Under the pieces are notes generated by a model, which was not told where the DNA came from, did not search any database, and saw only the letters and a program-made list of their open reading frames with translations. Below are positions 22,695 through 61,963 of a stretch of DNA of 64,000 nt, piece after piece. Made by a program: the position numbers and the translations under genes. Source of the DNA: Branchiostoma floridae (lineage: Eukaryota; Chordata; Leptocardii; Amphioxiformes; Branchiostomatidae); the NCBI RefSeq assembly GCF_000003815.2, contig NC_049989.1:9410228-9474227 (forward strand). Reading direction: 5' to 3'. The first letter of the stretch is position 1. The number at the start of each line of letters is the position of its first letter.

Positions 22695-23407
22695 TCTGGA
22701 GAACAAGTCAGAACGTTTCATTACTGATCATGTGTTGCATACTAACCCTGCATTGGACCATTACAAAAAAGTGTTGGCGGGGGGGAGGAGTGGCCAAGGA
22801 TCGGCTAGGCAGGGGTGAATATAAAAATTTTCATGAAAAATCATTTAATTTCATTTTCATTCATTATGTGATCTGGATGGGAATTTTAAAATTTAAGCAT
22901 ATCTTTTTCTTCTGGACAAGCTTTGGTTAGGGTAGGGCTATGCCGGTGTATGTCGTAATTTCGGAAATTACGTTATCATTGAACTTAAATTATTTCCAAG
23001 CCCAACACGTGTGTGGGGGAGGGGGGCGGAAAGTAAACAAGTGCAAAATTATCGTACATAATTATATTATATTGAGGTGAATACTCAAGGTGAATAATGT
23101 AAATTTTACAGCCATAAATTCATTTTATCTTCTTTAGACAGGTTCATAACAGAGTAATTCACTGATTTATATTGATCACTCGCGATGCACCGGTATGCAT
23201 GATGGCACTTGTTCAAAGAATCGTCTGCAAAGTTGCCATGCTCTTGGTCCCATGTGTACATGTGAACATACATGCGTAAAATTAAGTTGCGCTTAAAGTA
23301 CACGATACAGTTACAACAAACCCTAAAATTTCACCAACATTGTCTCTGTGATTTCTGTAATGGATGCAAACCAATTTTATTCACAGATTTCCCTTAAAAA
23401 TACTTAC

Positions 23408-23724
23408 TTTTAAGTCCTGAAGACGCGAAACGTCGTGCTCGCTACTAAAGAAATTATGGCGGAATCGCAAAAGACCGGATCCGGGGTTTCATGGGCTAAC
23501 CTTCACGGGGTACGGGTCAACTGATCGCATCATATCGAAAAATGCAAGATGTTAGAAAATGGCACAAAAATGTAAATTTTTGTATAAATGAGAGTGTAGA
23601 CATATGGAAAGTGACAAAATAGTGACTACACAGGTGACACCTACTTCACATATGAATCATCAGGTATCATCTGGTAGATTCAATATGCATTATTATTTTG
23701 CGTATAGTTGCTGTCGAATCAATC
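23408..23724. promoter_or_regulatory. RPLP2 untranslated exon 1 and divergent RPLP2/MED21 promoter
   Basis: On the minus strand the sequence CTTTTGCGATTCCGCCAT (from about 23473) looks like a TOP start followed by a YY1-like CCGCCAT. The exon ends AAAA|GTAAGT at 23408 and joins 22695 just before the RPLP2 ATG. MED21 starts at 23725 in the other direction, so the two genes share about 250 bp of control DNA. The transcription start is inferred. Confidence 0.5.
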
Positions 23725-26700
23725 ATGGCTGACCGACTCACACAGTTGCAAGATGCAGTGCACCAGGTAACGTTTTAAGTTCGTTTTCTTTAAGATTAAG
23801 GAGACAGTGGAGACAAAAATAACATAAGATAATTGGGGAAGGTAGTAGAATCGATAAAACGTGTCGAAATAATACCGAGGGTATTGGAAATTATTGTTGA
23901 GTACCTGAAACTTTTATCACTTTGTATCAAATTTTACATCAGGTTGACCAAATTTCATGTGGTTTTATATAAACATGTACATTGTATTCGTTTCTTTTCC
24001 CCAGATGGGAGAACATTTCTGTAACAGTATAGGCATCCTCCAGCAGTGTGCACCGGCTAGTAACTTCCCTGACTTTGACAAATCTGCAGGTAAAACAACG
24101 TTATATTTTTATTTTATTTGGCATGTTCACAGTTCCGAGTACGCATGTGCAGCGACAGGAATATTGTGGGTAACATGTCAAAGGTAAAGACCCCTTAGAT
24201 GTAAACAAAGCATGGCTGGACATTGTTATGCCAATCGCGACAAATAACACACATACTGTTTCCTCCCCACCCGTTCCCCCCCGCCCCGTTATAAATACAA
24301 TACTCCGTTCTTGTCCACGCCTCGCAGTAGACTTTCATACTATAGGCAGCATAATCTTCAGCAGGATGAAGGCGGCTGCCTTAATTGGAAGAAGAAGAAG
24401 ATCCAAACCAGAAAATTTAAAAAAGTTATCAGGGGCCGATGCTTTTGACATATTACCCACAGTTCCAGTCGCTAAACATGTGCTTGGATACAGTGAATAC
24501 ATATTTGCTCCTTTCTCACCCCGACCAATCGAATGGGGACATCCCTCGCGAATGTGCACACTCCTCTAGAAAAGAGGACACTCCTCTACGTTCAAGGGGA
24601 CGCTCGTCTTGGAAATGGGATGTGCCTCCCTTTATTAGGGGACGCTCCTCCAGAAATGGTATGTTTACCGGGCATAGGGGACGTCCCTCCAACACCCCCG
24701 CCGGCCCGTGGAATCGGCCGAAAACCCGACAAATCCCTTTCTAGTTCATCTAAATCACAACATCCAAAACTTTAACCCCGCCAGTGCTCTCGACAAACGT
24801 CACACCTCGCAAGGTACGGATAGTTTTTGATTAAAAATTGAGGTATGTTGGAAATAAAGCTGCCCGCGCGGCAGAACATCACTTCTCTTCAGTGTTGTAA
24901 TGGCGGCGTATCGCACGTCCGGCAAGCACAACATGGAGTTTTAGCCTACATATCCGCGTGCTTGTCGAGTTTTAAGGCCTCCCTCCCTAACACACGTACA
25001 TGGGAGAAGTTTCTAACACGATGTCAGACGTATTTATTCGGGATTTTTTGTACAACGCGGCTACATGGCCCGATACCGTATCCGTGTGCTTGTCAAGACA
25101 GGCTTCCCTCTCCAGCACACGTACGGGAGCCCGAATCTCTGTCACGGTTAGCCGTAGTTATCGAGCGTTTCCAGTACACCGCGGCCTTTTTACAGGCCAT
25201 AACAGATAACGGCGACTAACATCGTGTTAGAAACTTCTCCCATGTAGTGTGTTAGGGAGGGAGGCCTTAAAACTCGACAAGCACGCGGATATGTAGGCTA
25301 AAACTCGATGTTGTGCTTGCCGGACGTGCGATACGCCGCCATTACAACACTGAAGAGAAGTGATGTTCTGCTGCGCGGGCAGCTTTATTTCCAACATGCC
25401 TCAGTTTTTAATCAAAAACTATCCGTACCTTGCGAGGTGTGACGTTTGTCGAGAGCACTGGCGGGGTTAAAGTTTTGGATGTTGTGATTTAGATGAACTA
25501 GAAAGGGATTTGTCGGGTTTTCGGCCGATTCCACGGGCCGGCGGGGGTGTTGGAGGGACGTCCCCTATGCCCGGTAAACATACCATTTCCGGAGGAGCGT
25601 CTCCTAATAAAGGGAGGCACATCCCATTTCCAAGAGGAGCGTCCCCTTGAACGTCGAGGAGTGTCCTCTTTTCTAGAGGAGTGTGCACATTCGCGAGGGA
25701 TGTCCCCATTTGATTGGTCGGGGTGTTTCTGTAGAAACCACTTCAACATCCTATATAAGTATATTTACATGCTCGGTAGTGTTCATAATTTGTTTTCATT
25801 TCCTAACAAACCTTATGCCTTTCTGTAGCTCCAGTTGACAAGGACCAAGTTGCCACTCAAGAAGGTAATTATCTGTCAAGATACAATACATTTTGCATCT
25901 ATGTAACATCATTTCTTCATAATAAGCCATTTCACCAATCCATGTGCACTTGTGCAGGTCAAAGTCGAAGGCCCCTGAGACATAAACAAAACATGTTTGA
26001 CCATTTTTTGGTTTTAACGAGTTTGCTCAGTGCAAGGCACTTCTAGGCACTGAACTACGCTCACTGTGGCAGCATCTCTTCTCCCTAAGTCAGGAACATC
26101 AAGCTTTGAAAAACAGCATGTTCGACTAACTGACTCAATATGCTAAGCAGGGGTTACGAGGCTGCTCGGGAAATTCCCTACCACATTTAGCCGGAGTGGT
26201 TTGATCCACCGAGAAGGTCCCCTACTCTTTTCGATAAGTGTGGCAGGTGTGACCCTCCCCAGACACGGCACCTTACTAAAAAAATGGCTATGTTATTGTA
26301 GCCTTCTGAAAAATGTCTTTAACACTTGGATATTTACCTATGTACCTTGGGAATTCTGTAAAGTAGACCACTTTGTTAACATTTTCTATACTATAATGGA
26401 GCACAGTTGACAACAAGTACTGCAACCAAACTGACAACACCTTGTACATTGAAATGTTGTTTTCCAATTTGCACTTCTGTATTACATAGAAGAAGACATA
26501 CTTATTGTTGTTAACATTTGCCTTTACTTCCATTCCAGAATATACACAGCTTTTTGCCCAGCTAATAGCAAGAACTGCCAAGGACATAGATGTGTTAATC
26601 GACTCACTACCGAATGAAGAGTCTACTGCAGAGTTACAGGTAATGTTACACTTTCTGTTCTGTCATAAACTTAATACTCTTTTGACTTTATTTTTTCCGT

Positions 26701-27249
26701 TTTTGATATCTTGTGTTCTGGACATGCTGTGGTATTGACTTTTTACTTTAGAGGTAGATAGTTCTTTGAGGGAGTCATTAAGTTTGTCACCCCTAGCTGC
26801 ATTTTTAAAACTGCATTGGTCAATTTTGGGCCAAATAAGTTCCTCTTTCACATTATCAATGAAAAACAATTATGATAGGTCACTTGAAAAGGTTAACATC
26901 ATCTGGCGAAGGTATGAGGTTGTGGAACTCGCATTTTGCTACTCCAGTTACTACTGTCTTAATGATGAAATCAGAAATACTGCAAATTCTTGTTTTGAAA
27001 TACTACAGACTTTAAAGGAATTCACACAGAACTTTCCTGTCTTTTGTTTTGCAGGCACAGAGCCTACAAAGACTTGAACAGGATAACCAAGATGCGGCAC
27101 GTAAACTTGAAGATGTGGTGAGGAGAGGAGAGGTCCTGTTGGAACAGATACAGAAGGCTCTGAGTGAGATCGCAGAGACACAACTCAAGACACAGAGTTC
27201 ACAGAAAATACCAAAAACTGTAGACAAGAAAGAGCCAAAGCAAACCTAG
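23725..27249 (+). CDS. MED21: Mediator complex subunit 21
   Basis: Five exons (23725-23766, 24005-24089, 25829-25864, 26539-26639, 27055-27249) give 152 aa; human MED21 has 144. The start [14 protein letters not shown] matches the family, then [13 protein letters not shown] and the near-invariant [31 protein letters not shown]-terminal coiled coil follows ([19 protein letters not shown]...LLEQIQKAL), ending in a Lys/Gln-rich tail. MED21 forms a four-helix/coiled-coil hinge with MED7 in the Mediator middle module, bridging RNA polymerase II and activators. Intron 2 contains a 1.2-kb palindromic element. The gene is divergent from RPLP2 and convergent with CLTC. Confidence 0.96.
24517..25725. 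mobile_element. 1.2-kb element with about 506-bp inverted arms (MED21 intron 2)
   Basis: The left arm 24517-25023 and right arm 25220-25725 are near-perfect complements around a 196-bp centre. Tips are CACCCCGACCAATC and GATTGGTCGGGGTG. Both flanks carry TTTCT (24512-24516 and 25726-25730), a possible 5-bp target duplication. The arms are CpG-rich, unlike the AT-rich intron, and contain imperfect roughly 30-bp units based on GGGGACRYNCCTC. Two overlapping frames stay open for about 80 codons in each arm. No transposase was recognised. Foldback-type or a long-TIR non-autonomous transposon. Confidence 0.75.
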
Positions 27250-29295
27250 GGTCCAATGTGTACTATACTATACTATACTAGCCTGGAAGTGAATCAAGGG
27301 TTTGATTTTCTCTGTCAGAATGACTATTGCAACACCATTACAGAGCACCCTGCAACTTAAAATGATAATCTTTTTACTGATTCCAGACTATTCTGAAGTG
27401 ATCAAACAACAGATGTCCAGGCTATAATTGTACATAATCTGTTTCTCCTTTATGGAAGGAGTAACACAATGATTTAAGAGAGAATTGTGCAGCTAAAATA
27501 AGCTGTCTGTACTGCATTCTCCTGGCAAGACGATCTGCTGTTGTCCAATCTCTACTAACGTGTATATGTATGGAATCTTGCTATTTCTTGTAACAAAATC
27601 TGTTGTCAGTGAAATGGTATTTCATGAAGTTCAGAACTATACCAGTTGGATGTAATGTGTAACATATTTTTGTATGCAAGGTCAGTGCATATTTAACTTA
27701 CAGGTATTATGAAACCTCTAATGTATGTCTACCACAGGAACTGACAATGCCACAAAGTAACTTTGTTACTGCATATGACTGTATTGCATTACATTTTTGT
27801 ATAAGAACTTTACATCCTTTACTCCTATGTGCCTCTTTTTGATGAGTGTTGGGTTCTTATATGTGCAGAGGTTTGACAAATGATACACATGAAAGTCCTT
27901 TTACATGAGGCTTTGTGTCTCAAATTCAATCCAAAATATTCACTACGACTCAAGAAAATAATATCATAAAGATACATGTATCAGTCACACACAAGACACA
28001 TCAGACACACATTTGTTGGTATGGGGCTTTTTTTATTCATTCAGATGAAATTAGGGCCATGAACAGTTTCATCTTCTATTACATGCCTCTCACTGTCACA
28101 GATGTCTCACATGCACTGTCACCTTTTGACTTGTCAGAGTGCAACTACAGTATGTGCACAAGTGAATCTTGCTGTGTCATAAAATGAAAAACCCAATCTT
28201 GGTACAGCAATGTATGTAATGGTAAAAAAAACAATATCGGGGTGGCAAGGAGGGTATTTTTCAATACTACCTGTACCTTGAACATGATTTGACTAGAACA
28301 AGTGGCAGTGATCAGTGCTTGTGCATCAAACTACAGCCTTTCTGTCATGAAGTCTACTAGTTGACAAGCACCACCAGCCACAGAAGTGTATGAAATGTGG
28401 CATGTTAGTAGTTGCTTGATGATGTTTTACTCATGCCAATGCTCTGTCGCGATTTCAATCACAATGCTGGTATAAAACTAACGGGCTTCTACATATACTG
28501 CCGGGACTTAAAAATTCTGGACGTATTAGCCAGTAATCCGCTCTGTTTAATTGGTTTTGTGATATTAAATGGCTAGCTGCCAGCCTTTTCACTAAGTATT
28601 CCCCAATAGGTGCCCCCCTCCCCATCAACACAATACTACATTGTAATTTGCTATTAAGTATTATAATGTACAATCACAGGTGATTCTGTGCCCTCTTTCA
28701 GATCCTCTTACAATTTTCTTCCAACATACTTCCATATACACCCAACGTTCACATCATATCCCTACTGCCTAAAAATTGTATCTCCTAATTAACAATTATA
28801 CCCTTCTTGTCTACTTGATGAAGCTTAGTTGACGTTCATCTAAAGCTATGTATCGGACAACAGTAACAAACTCAGAATGACAAGTTGATTGTTCATCGAT
28901 CCCACATATATCTGTATCTTTTTTCAAGCTGCATCCAAATTTTTCACAATACACATCATGACCAGGCTAACCCTGGCACCAAATCAAGGAATGATACAAA
29001 TGCTTTTAATTCCTAAGTTAGTAGTACCTTCATATTGTATATTGCATCTACAGATAGCTTATATACCAAACCTCCAATAGTCTATGGCTAGGTGCCACTT
29101 AATCGCTCTTTCTGGTCCTCTCTCATTTCTCTTACATTTCATACCAACTACCAACACCAACTGCTTTCTTTCATGGTAACACTTCTGGACACGAATCACA
29201 AATCTTCTGCATAAGTTGTCACCTTTCTAACTGTGGTTTGATGGGCAGATATCTCATAGACTATTTGAGGTGTGTTTCTGACTCTGCAGTCCCCC
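27250..29295. other. convergent 3' ends of MED21 and CLTC
   Basis: No coding exon was recognised. The region should hold both 3' UTRs. A minus-strand AATAAA (TTTATT on + near 28031) is a candidate CLTC polyadenylation signal. No element with clear termini was seen. Confidence 0.45.
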
Positions 29296-57820
<28,525 letters not shown>

Positions 57821-58487
57821 GTCCGATACTTGACAACTCTTACTGCAACCGTCTAGTCAATGTTTATCCCTTTTTCGTCCCCGGGTTCGAATCCACAAAC
57901 GCCGGCGTTTGTATTCGTTGAAGCCGGCAGAAACCGCGGACACTGGCGGAAAGGGCGTGAAATGGCCGACTCTCCTTGTTTATATATTACTCCGCTGAGA
58001 AAATATCGTCACCATATCAGGCAAGCCAACAAATGGATATCATTAGTATTGATTCATATTCAGAAATAATATTGTATAAACAGCAACATTACTTTAGGTC
58101 AGAATTGAGAGAAAAATTTTTTCTCAGTTTTGGGACTATTTTCTGTCGGGAGTGCGAAGTCATGTGCTGCCACATGAGCATTTGCAAAGGATGCTGGGAT
58201 ACTACTGAGATCCGATTCCACCGAGTCACTTCCAAATATGGCAATGGTGAAATGACGTCACGGCAACCTGTCGGGTGAATCTTCAAGCAGATGCATGGGT
58301 AGAATAGCGTGAAGTTTTTGACTGTCGGAGCTTCTCTAACATTTCTGTTCAGACACTGGTTGTTAGAAAAACCCGTCGGCCAGAAAACGTTACGATCATC
58401 TTCCATGCAACATCTGCACAGAAATTACTTAATGCAGGGAGCTTATGCAGGACATACAGTGGAGGGCAGCTTGAGTGAAATGTAATA

Positions 58488-58695
58488 CTGTAAATGCAGA
58501 AATGTTCGCGGTGGATTAATGTTCGCGGTTTTCGCGGTGCCCACTTCACCGCGAACTTAAATCCACCGCGAACATTTTTCTATTATGGTATTAGACTGCA
58601 GTCTATGGTGTTACCGCGAACTTAAATCCACCGCGAAAAGTCCCTTTTCCCGCTACCGCGAAATTAAATCCCCGCGAACTTAAATGCATTTACAG
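58488..58695. mobile_element. TA-flanked CTGTAAATGC MITE, copy 5 (CLTC upstream)
   Basis: The best-preserved copy. CTGTAAATGCAG..GCATTTACAG with TA flanks and clean ACCGCGAACTTAAATCC units, so perhaps the youngest insertion of the family in this window. Confidence 0.8.
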
Positions 58696-59118
58696 TATCT
58701 ATGCACCGTCCCAAGGCGCCGCCCCCAGTTCGATCATGGTGGTTCTATTTCGAACGCCTCCGCAAAAACAGCGTGAGCAGGACAGAACTGGCCACCGCCG
58801 GTATTAAGCTGATGATACCGACTGATGACTTCAGTATAACTCTTTGGCCCATAAAAGAATGTGGGCAAGAAGGGACGTAAAACGGGGGTCCCGGCCTACA
58901 ATGGAACCAACCGTTCCTACCTGGCCTGACGGACTCTATGAGTTCTCTTTGATATGATACGAAAACAAGATGCCTAACGTTAAATTCAGAGACCATATAG
59001 CGTTAGAGCTTGTTTCTTCTAGTAGTCTTACACATTATGTAGCCTTACCCCGCCCGCCAGGGACGACAGATGATGATGATGATGACACATTATGCAATAC
59101 TGTGTATGCCAAATTGTT

Positions 59119-59340
59119 NNNNNNNNNNNNNNNNNNNNNNNNNNNNNNNNNNNNNNNNNNNNNNNNNNNNNNNNNNNNNNNNNNNNNNNNNNNNNNNNNN
59201 NNNNNNNNNNNNNNNNNNNNNNNNNNNNNNNNNNNNNNNNNNNNNNNNNNNNNNNNNNNNNNNNNNNNNNNNNNNNNNNNNNNNNNNNNNNNNNNNNNNN
59301 NNNNNNNNNNNNNNNNNNNNNNNNNNNNNNNNNNNNNNNN
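59119..59340. other. assembly gap (222 N) inside a repeat
   Basis: The gap is flanked by near-identical GATGATGATGATGACACATTATG on both sides (59068-59093 and 59341-59363). The missing DNA is therefore probably a tandem array with a GAT-rich unit. Confidence 0.9.
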
Positions 59341-60674
59341 GATGATGATGATGACACATTATGTGATATAGTAAGTGACACATGTGTTAAAGGCAAGCCT
59401 TGCATTATTAGAGCATTAAAACTCGAAATATCTAGGATAAATGTCATGAGTTGAAAATTGAATTTGAAAGAAAAAAAAGAGTTTCAAGGCCCTAATAATG
59501 TATTGTTATATTTTGGCACCAAAAAAGATAAATATTCTGAACTTTAAAATATTTTCAAAATATCAAAATGACCCCCTCTCTCCTCTTGCGGCAACTGTAG
59601 GGCTGGCCGGTAGGTGCGCCAGTCAGATTGATATTGGTAACTTATTTTCAACAAGTTTGCGTCATTTCCTCACATTTTAAGTCAACATTAAAATCATGGT
59701 AACAAAATAAATCAAACGTTTCTTAACAAAGAAAACTAGCGCCCGAGCACATCTGTACCATGCTGCAAACCGGTAGCTATGTTTAATACAGTCCCTGACT
59801 GACAAGAAAAAAATGCTTTGAAAAGTCACTTCCCCCTACCAAACAACCAATGCTTACCAGTTGGCGTATTGTATTTATACTAACGTTTTAAAAGTTGATT
59901 GGTGCCAATTACGGGCAGTACCCCCCCCCCCCCCCCCCCAAAAAAAAAGACAAGCAAACAACAATGCCATTGGGAATTTTGCTATACAACTGTTTATGAC
60001 ATATTTTCCGGCGTATGCTACTGCGCGCAACAATATTTTCGGTATATATTATGACAGGCCAGAAAATTTTCCGTTCTGCGGGCCCGTATGGTGAAAATCA
60101 ATGCTGATGCCAACAATAAAATTCACATGCTGTGGCCATAACTCAAATACAATAGTTGAACAGCAAAATGGGCGAGCTGATACATAAGCGCCACCTTGCG
60201 GACAGAATTATTATTACCATTATTCCAGGCAGAAAGATTTTGATTTCTTATTTGTGATTGGTGAATTTGACAATGTCCTAAGCATTGTCGTTGGTGAGAG
60301 AGTTGAGATGCTAACACATTGGCCAATAGTAGCGTATCGATCTAACACCTACGGTAGATTTCAGCCTGTCTATCAAATGCACTTGTCTTCCATTGGTTAG
60401 CTCTGCCCAATCATATTGACCATAGACTCCGCGTTAGCCAATCATCTTCAAGCTTTCTTTTCCGTACGTCAATGAAAAATCTGCATTTTGCTTTCTGGTC
60501 ACTAGGGGGCACTGTGAGACCATGAGCAATCAAGCTGGAACGGTGTCCTGAAAAAGGCGACTATAAGTATAAATGTCGAAGGCGTTTTGTTGTTTTAACC
60601 CTCCGCCTGAAGTTTGTTGTTCAAGGAGTTTGAAATGACTCCTGCATTCATCCATTGTCTACATGTAAGGGCAA

Positions 60675-60985
60675 ACACATCTGTCCTTGGTGCTGAACAC
60701 CATCCACGCATTAGATAAACAAACTTGTCCCCGAACACCATACACCCAGAAGAGAGCACACCTGTCCTCAGTGCTGAACACCATCCATCCACACATTGGC
60801 TAAACAAACTTGTCCCTTACGCTGAACACCATACACCCATAACTGCATAAGCGAGCACACCTGTCCTTGGTGCTGAACACCATCCATCCACACATTAGCT
60901 AAACAAACGTGTACATATTCCTGGCGTTGAACACCATACACACATAAGCGAGCACACCTGTCCTTGGTGCTGAACACCCACAGGT
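60675..60985. repeat. degenerate tandem array (unit about 80-100 bp)
   Basis: About four copies of a unit containing ACCTGTCCTTGGTGCTGAAC and CACCATCCATCCACACATT, starting near 60680, 60762, 60861 and 60958. Open frames on the minus strand here are repeat artefacts. Confidence 0.7.
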
Positions 60986-61963
60986 CTGCTAGAGTGCACC
61001 ATCTCTGCGTCCTGCTTATTTTTGTTGCTTTATACCAAAACACCCACATAAGTAAACACACTTTTCCCTGCACAGTGCATACACATCTGACTCTTCCCCA
61101 ACTATATGCATTCAACAATCGCTGGGTGATAAAATCATAACAAAAAGTCATGATTTTTTAGCGTGCCTTTATTCTTTCAGTGTTAGCGCGAAAGAAAATC
61201 ACATAAGATTTCTTATGATATGCAGTATAAGGAAACATATGTATAAACAAAACGTGACCAAGCTAAGTTTCCAATTATTTTTGTGCCAAGTTTATACAGC
61301 CGGTCGGTATGGCAGCTTTCGGCGCGCGTAACACAATGGATTAAACTTAATCTTCACTTTCTTCTTACCAATTATTCTTGACCTTTGAGATTACTTCCTA
61401 CTTAAGACACCAGTGCAAGGTTAGCCTGGTTACTATATCCATTATGCCCATTCTACTAGTACTGTTATCTCATGTTGAAACCTTATATATCTGTATCATA
61501 CATGTCTTCGATTGCATTAAATCGTTTCATAAGCAATTTCCACCCGCCACCGATAAATTTGCTATGATATCGATGTAGATTTGACAATCTCACGATCAAA
61601 TTCCTCACGAAATCTTGGCATATAAATCAATTTTGGTGGAGTTACAAAGTAACATTTTTGTTATACAAAGAGTGTCTCTATGAGTGTTATAACGTCTCTG
61701 TAGGTAAGTACACACATGTGGTTGTGTATTTGTCACTGAGCATTTTGCCACTATGCAAAACGTCCTCCTCTGGGAACCTGACGTAATAAGATAAAGTGGA
61801 TGACCTAACCTGACAATCAAGAACATGCCGGAGGAAGAACTAGGACTTAAGTGCCGTGGCCTGCTGGCCATCATGCTAGACAGAGATGTATGGAACAGCA
61901 TTATGGTCGTGGCACGTCGTATAACGAGGATGAACTGAACTGCATTGGTGTGAGTACAAGTGT

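Larger units (their letters stand above)
57821..61963. other. CLTC upstream region / GGCX downstream region
   Basis: It holds the CLTC promoter (the transcription start is not readable), one MITE, a 222-base gap, a C-run followed by an A-run (about 59922-59948) and a minisatellite-like array. A minus-strand frame at 58996-58745 (83 codons) ends in a hydrophobic stretch plus RRRSK but matches no family I know. No established gene was recognised. Confidence 0.5.

Noticed and set aside
60595-61151. Repetitive minus-strand frame (YGVQRKGQVC...-type)
   Set aside because: It lies in a degenerate tandem array, has no recognisable domain, and its frame is explained by repetition.
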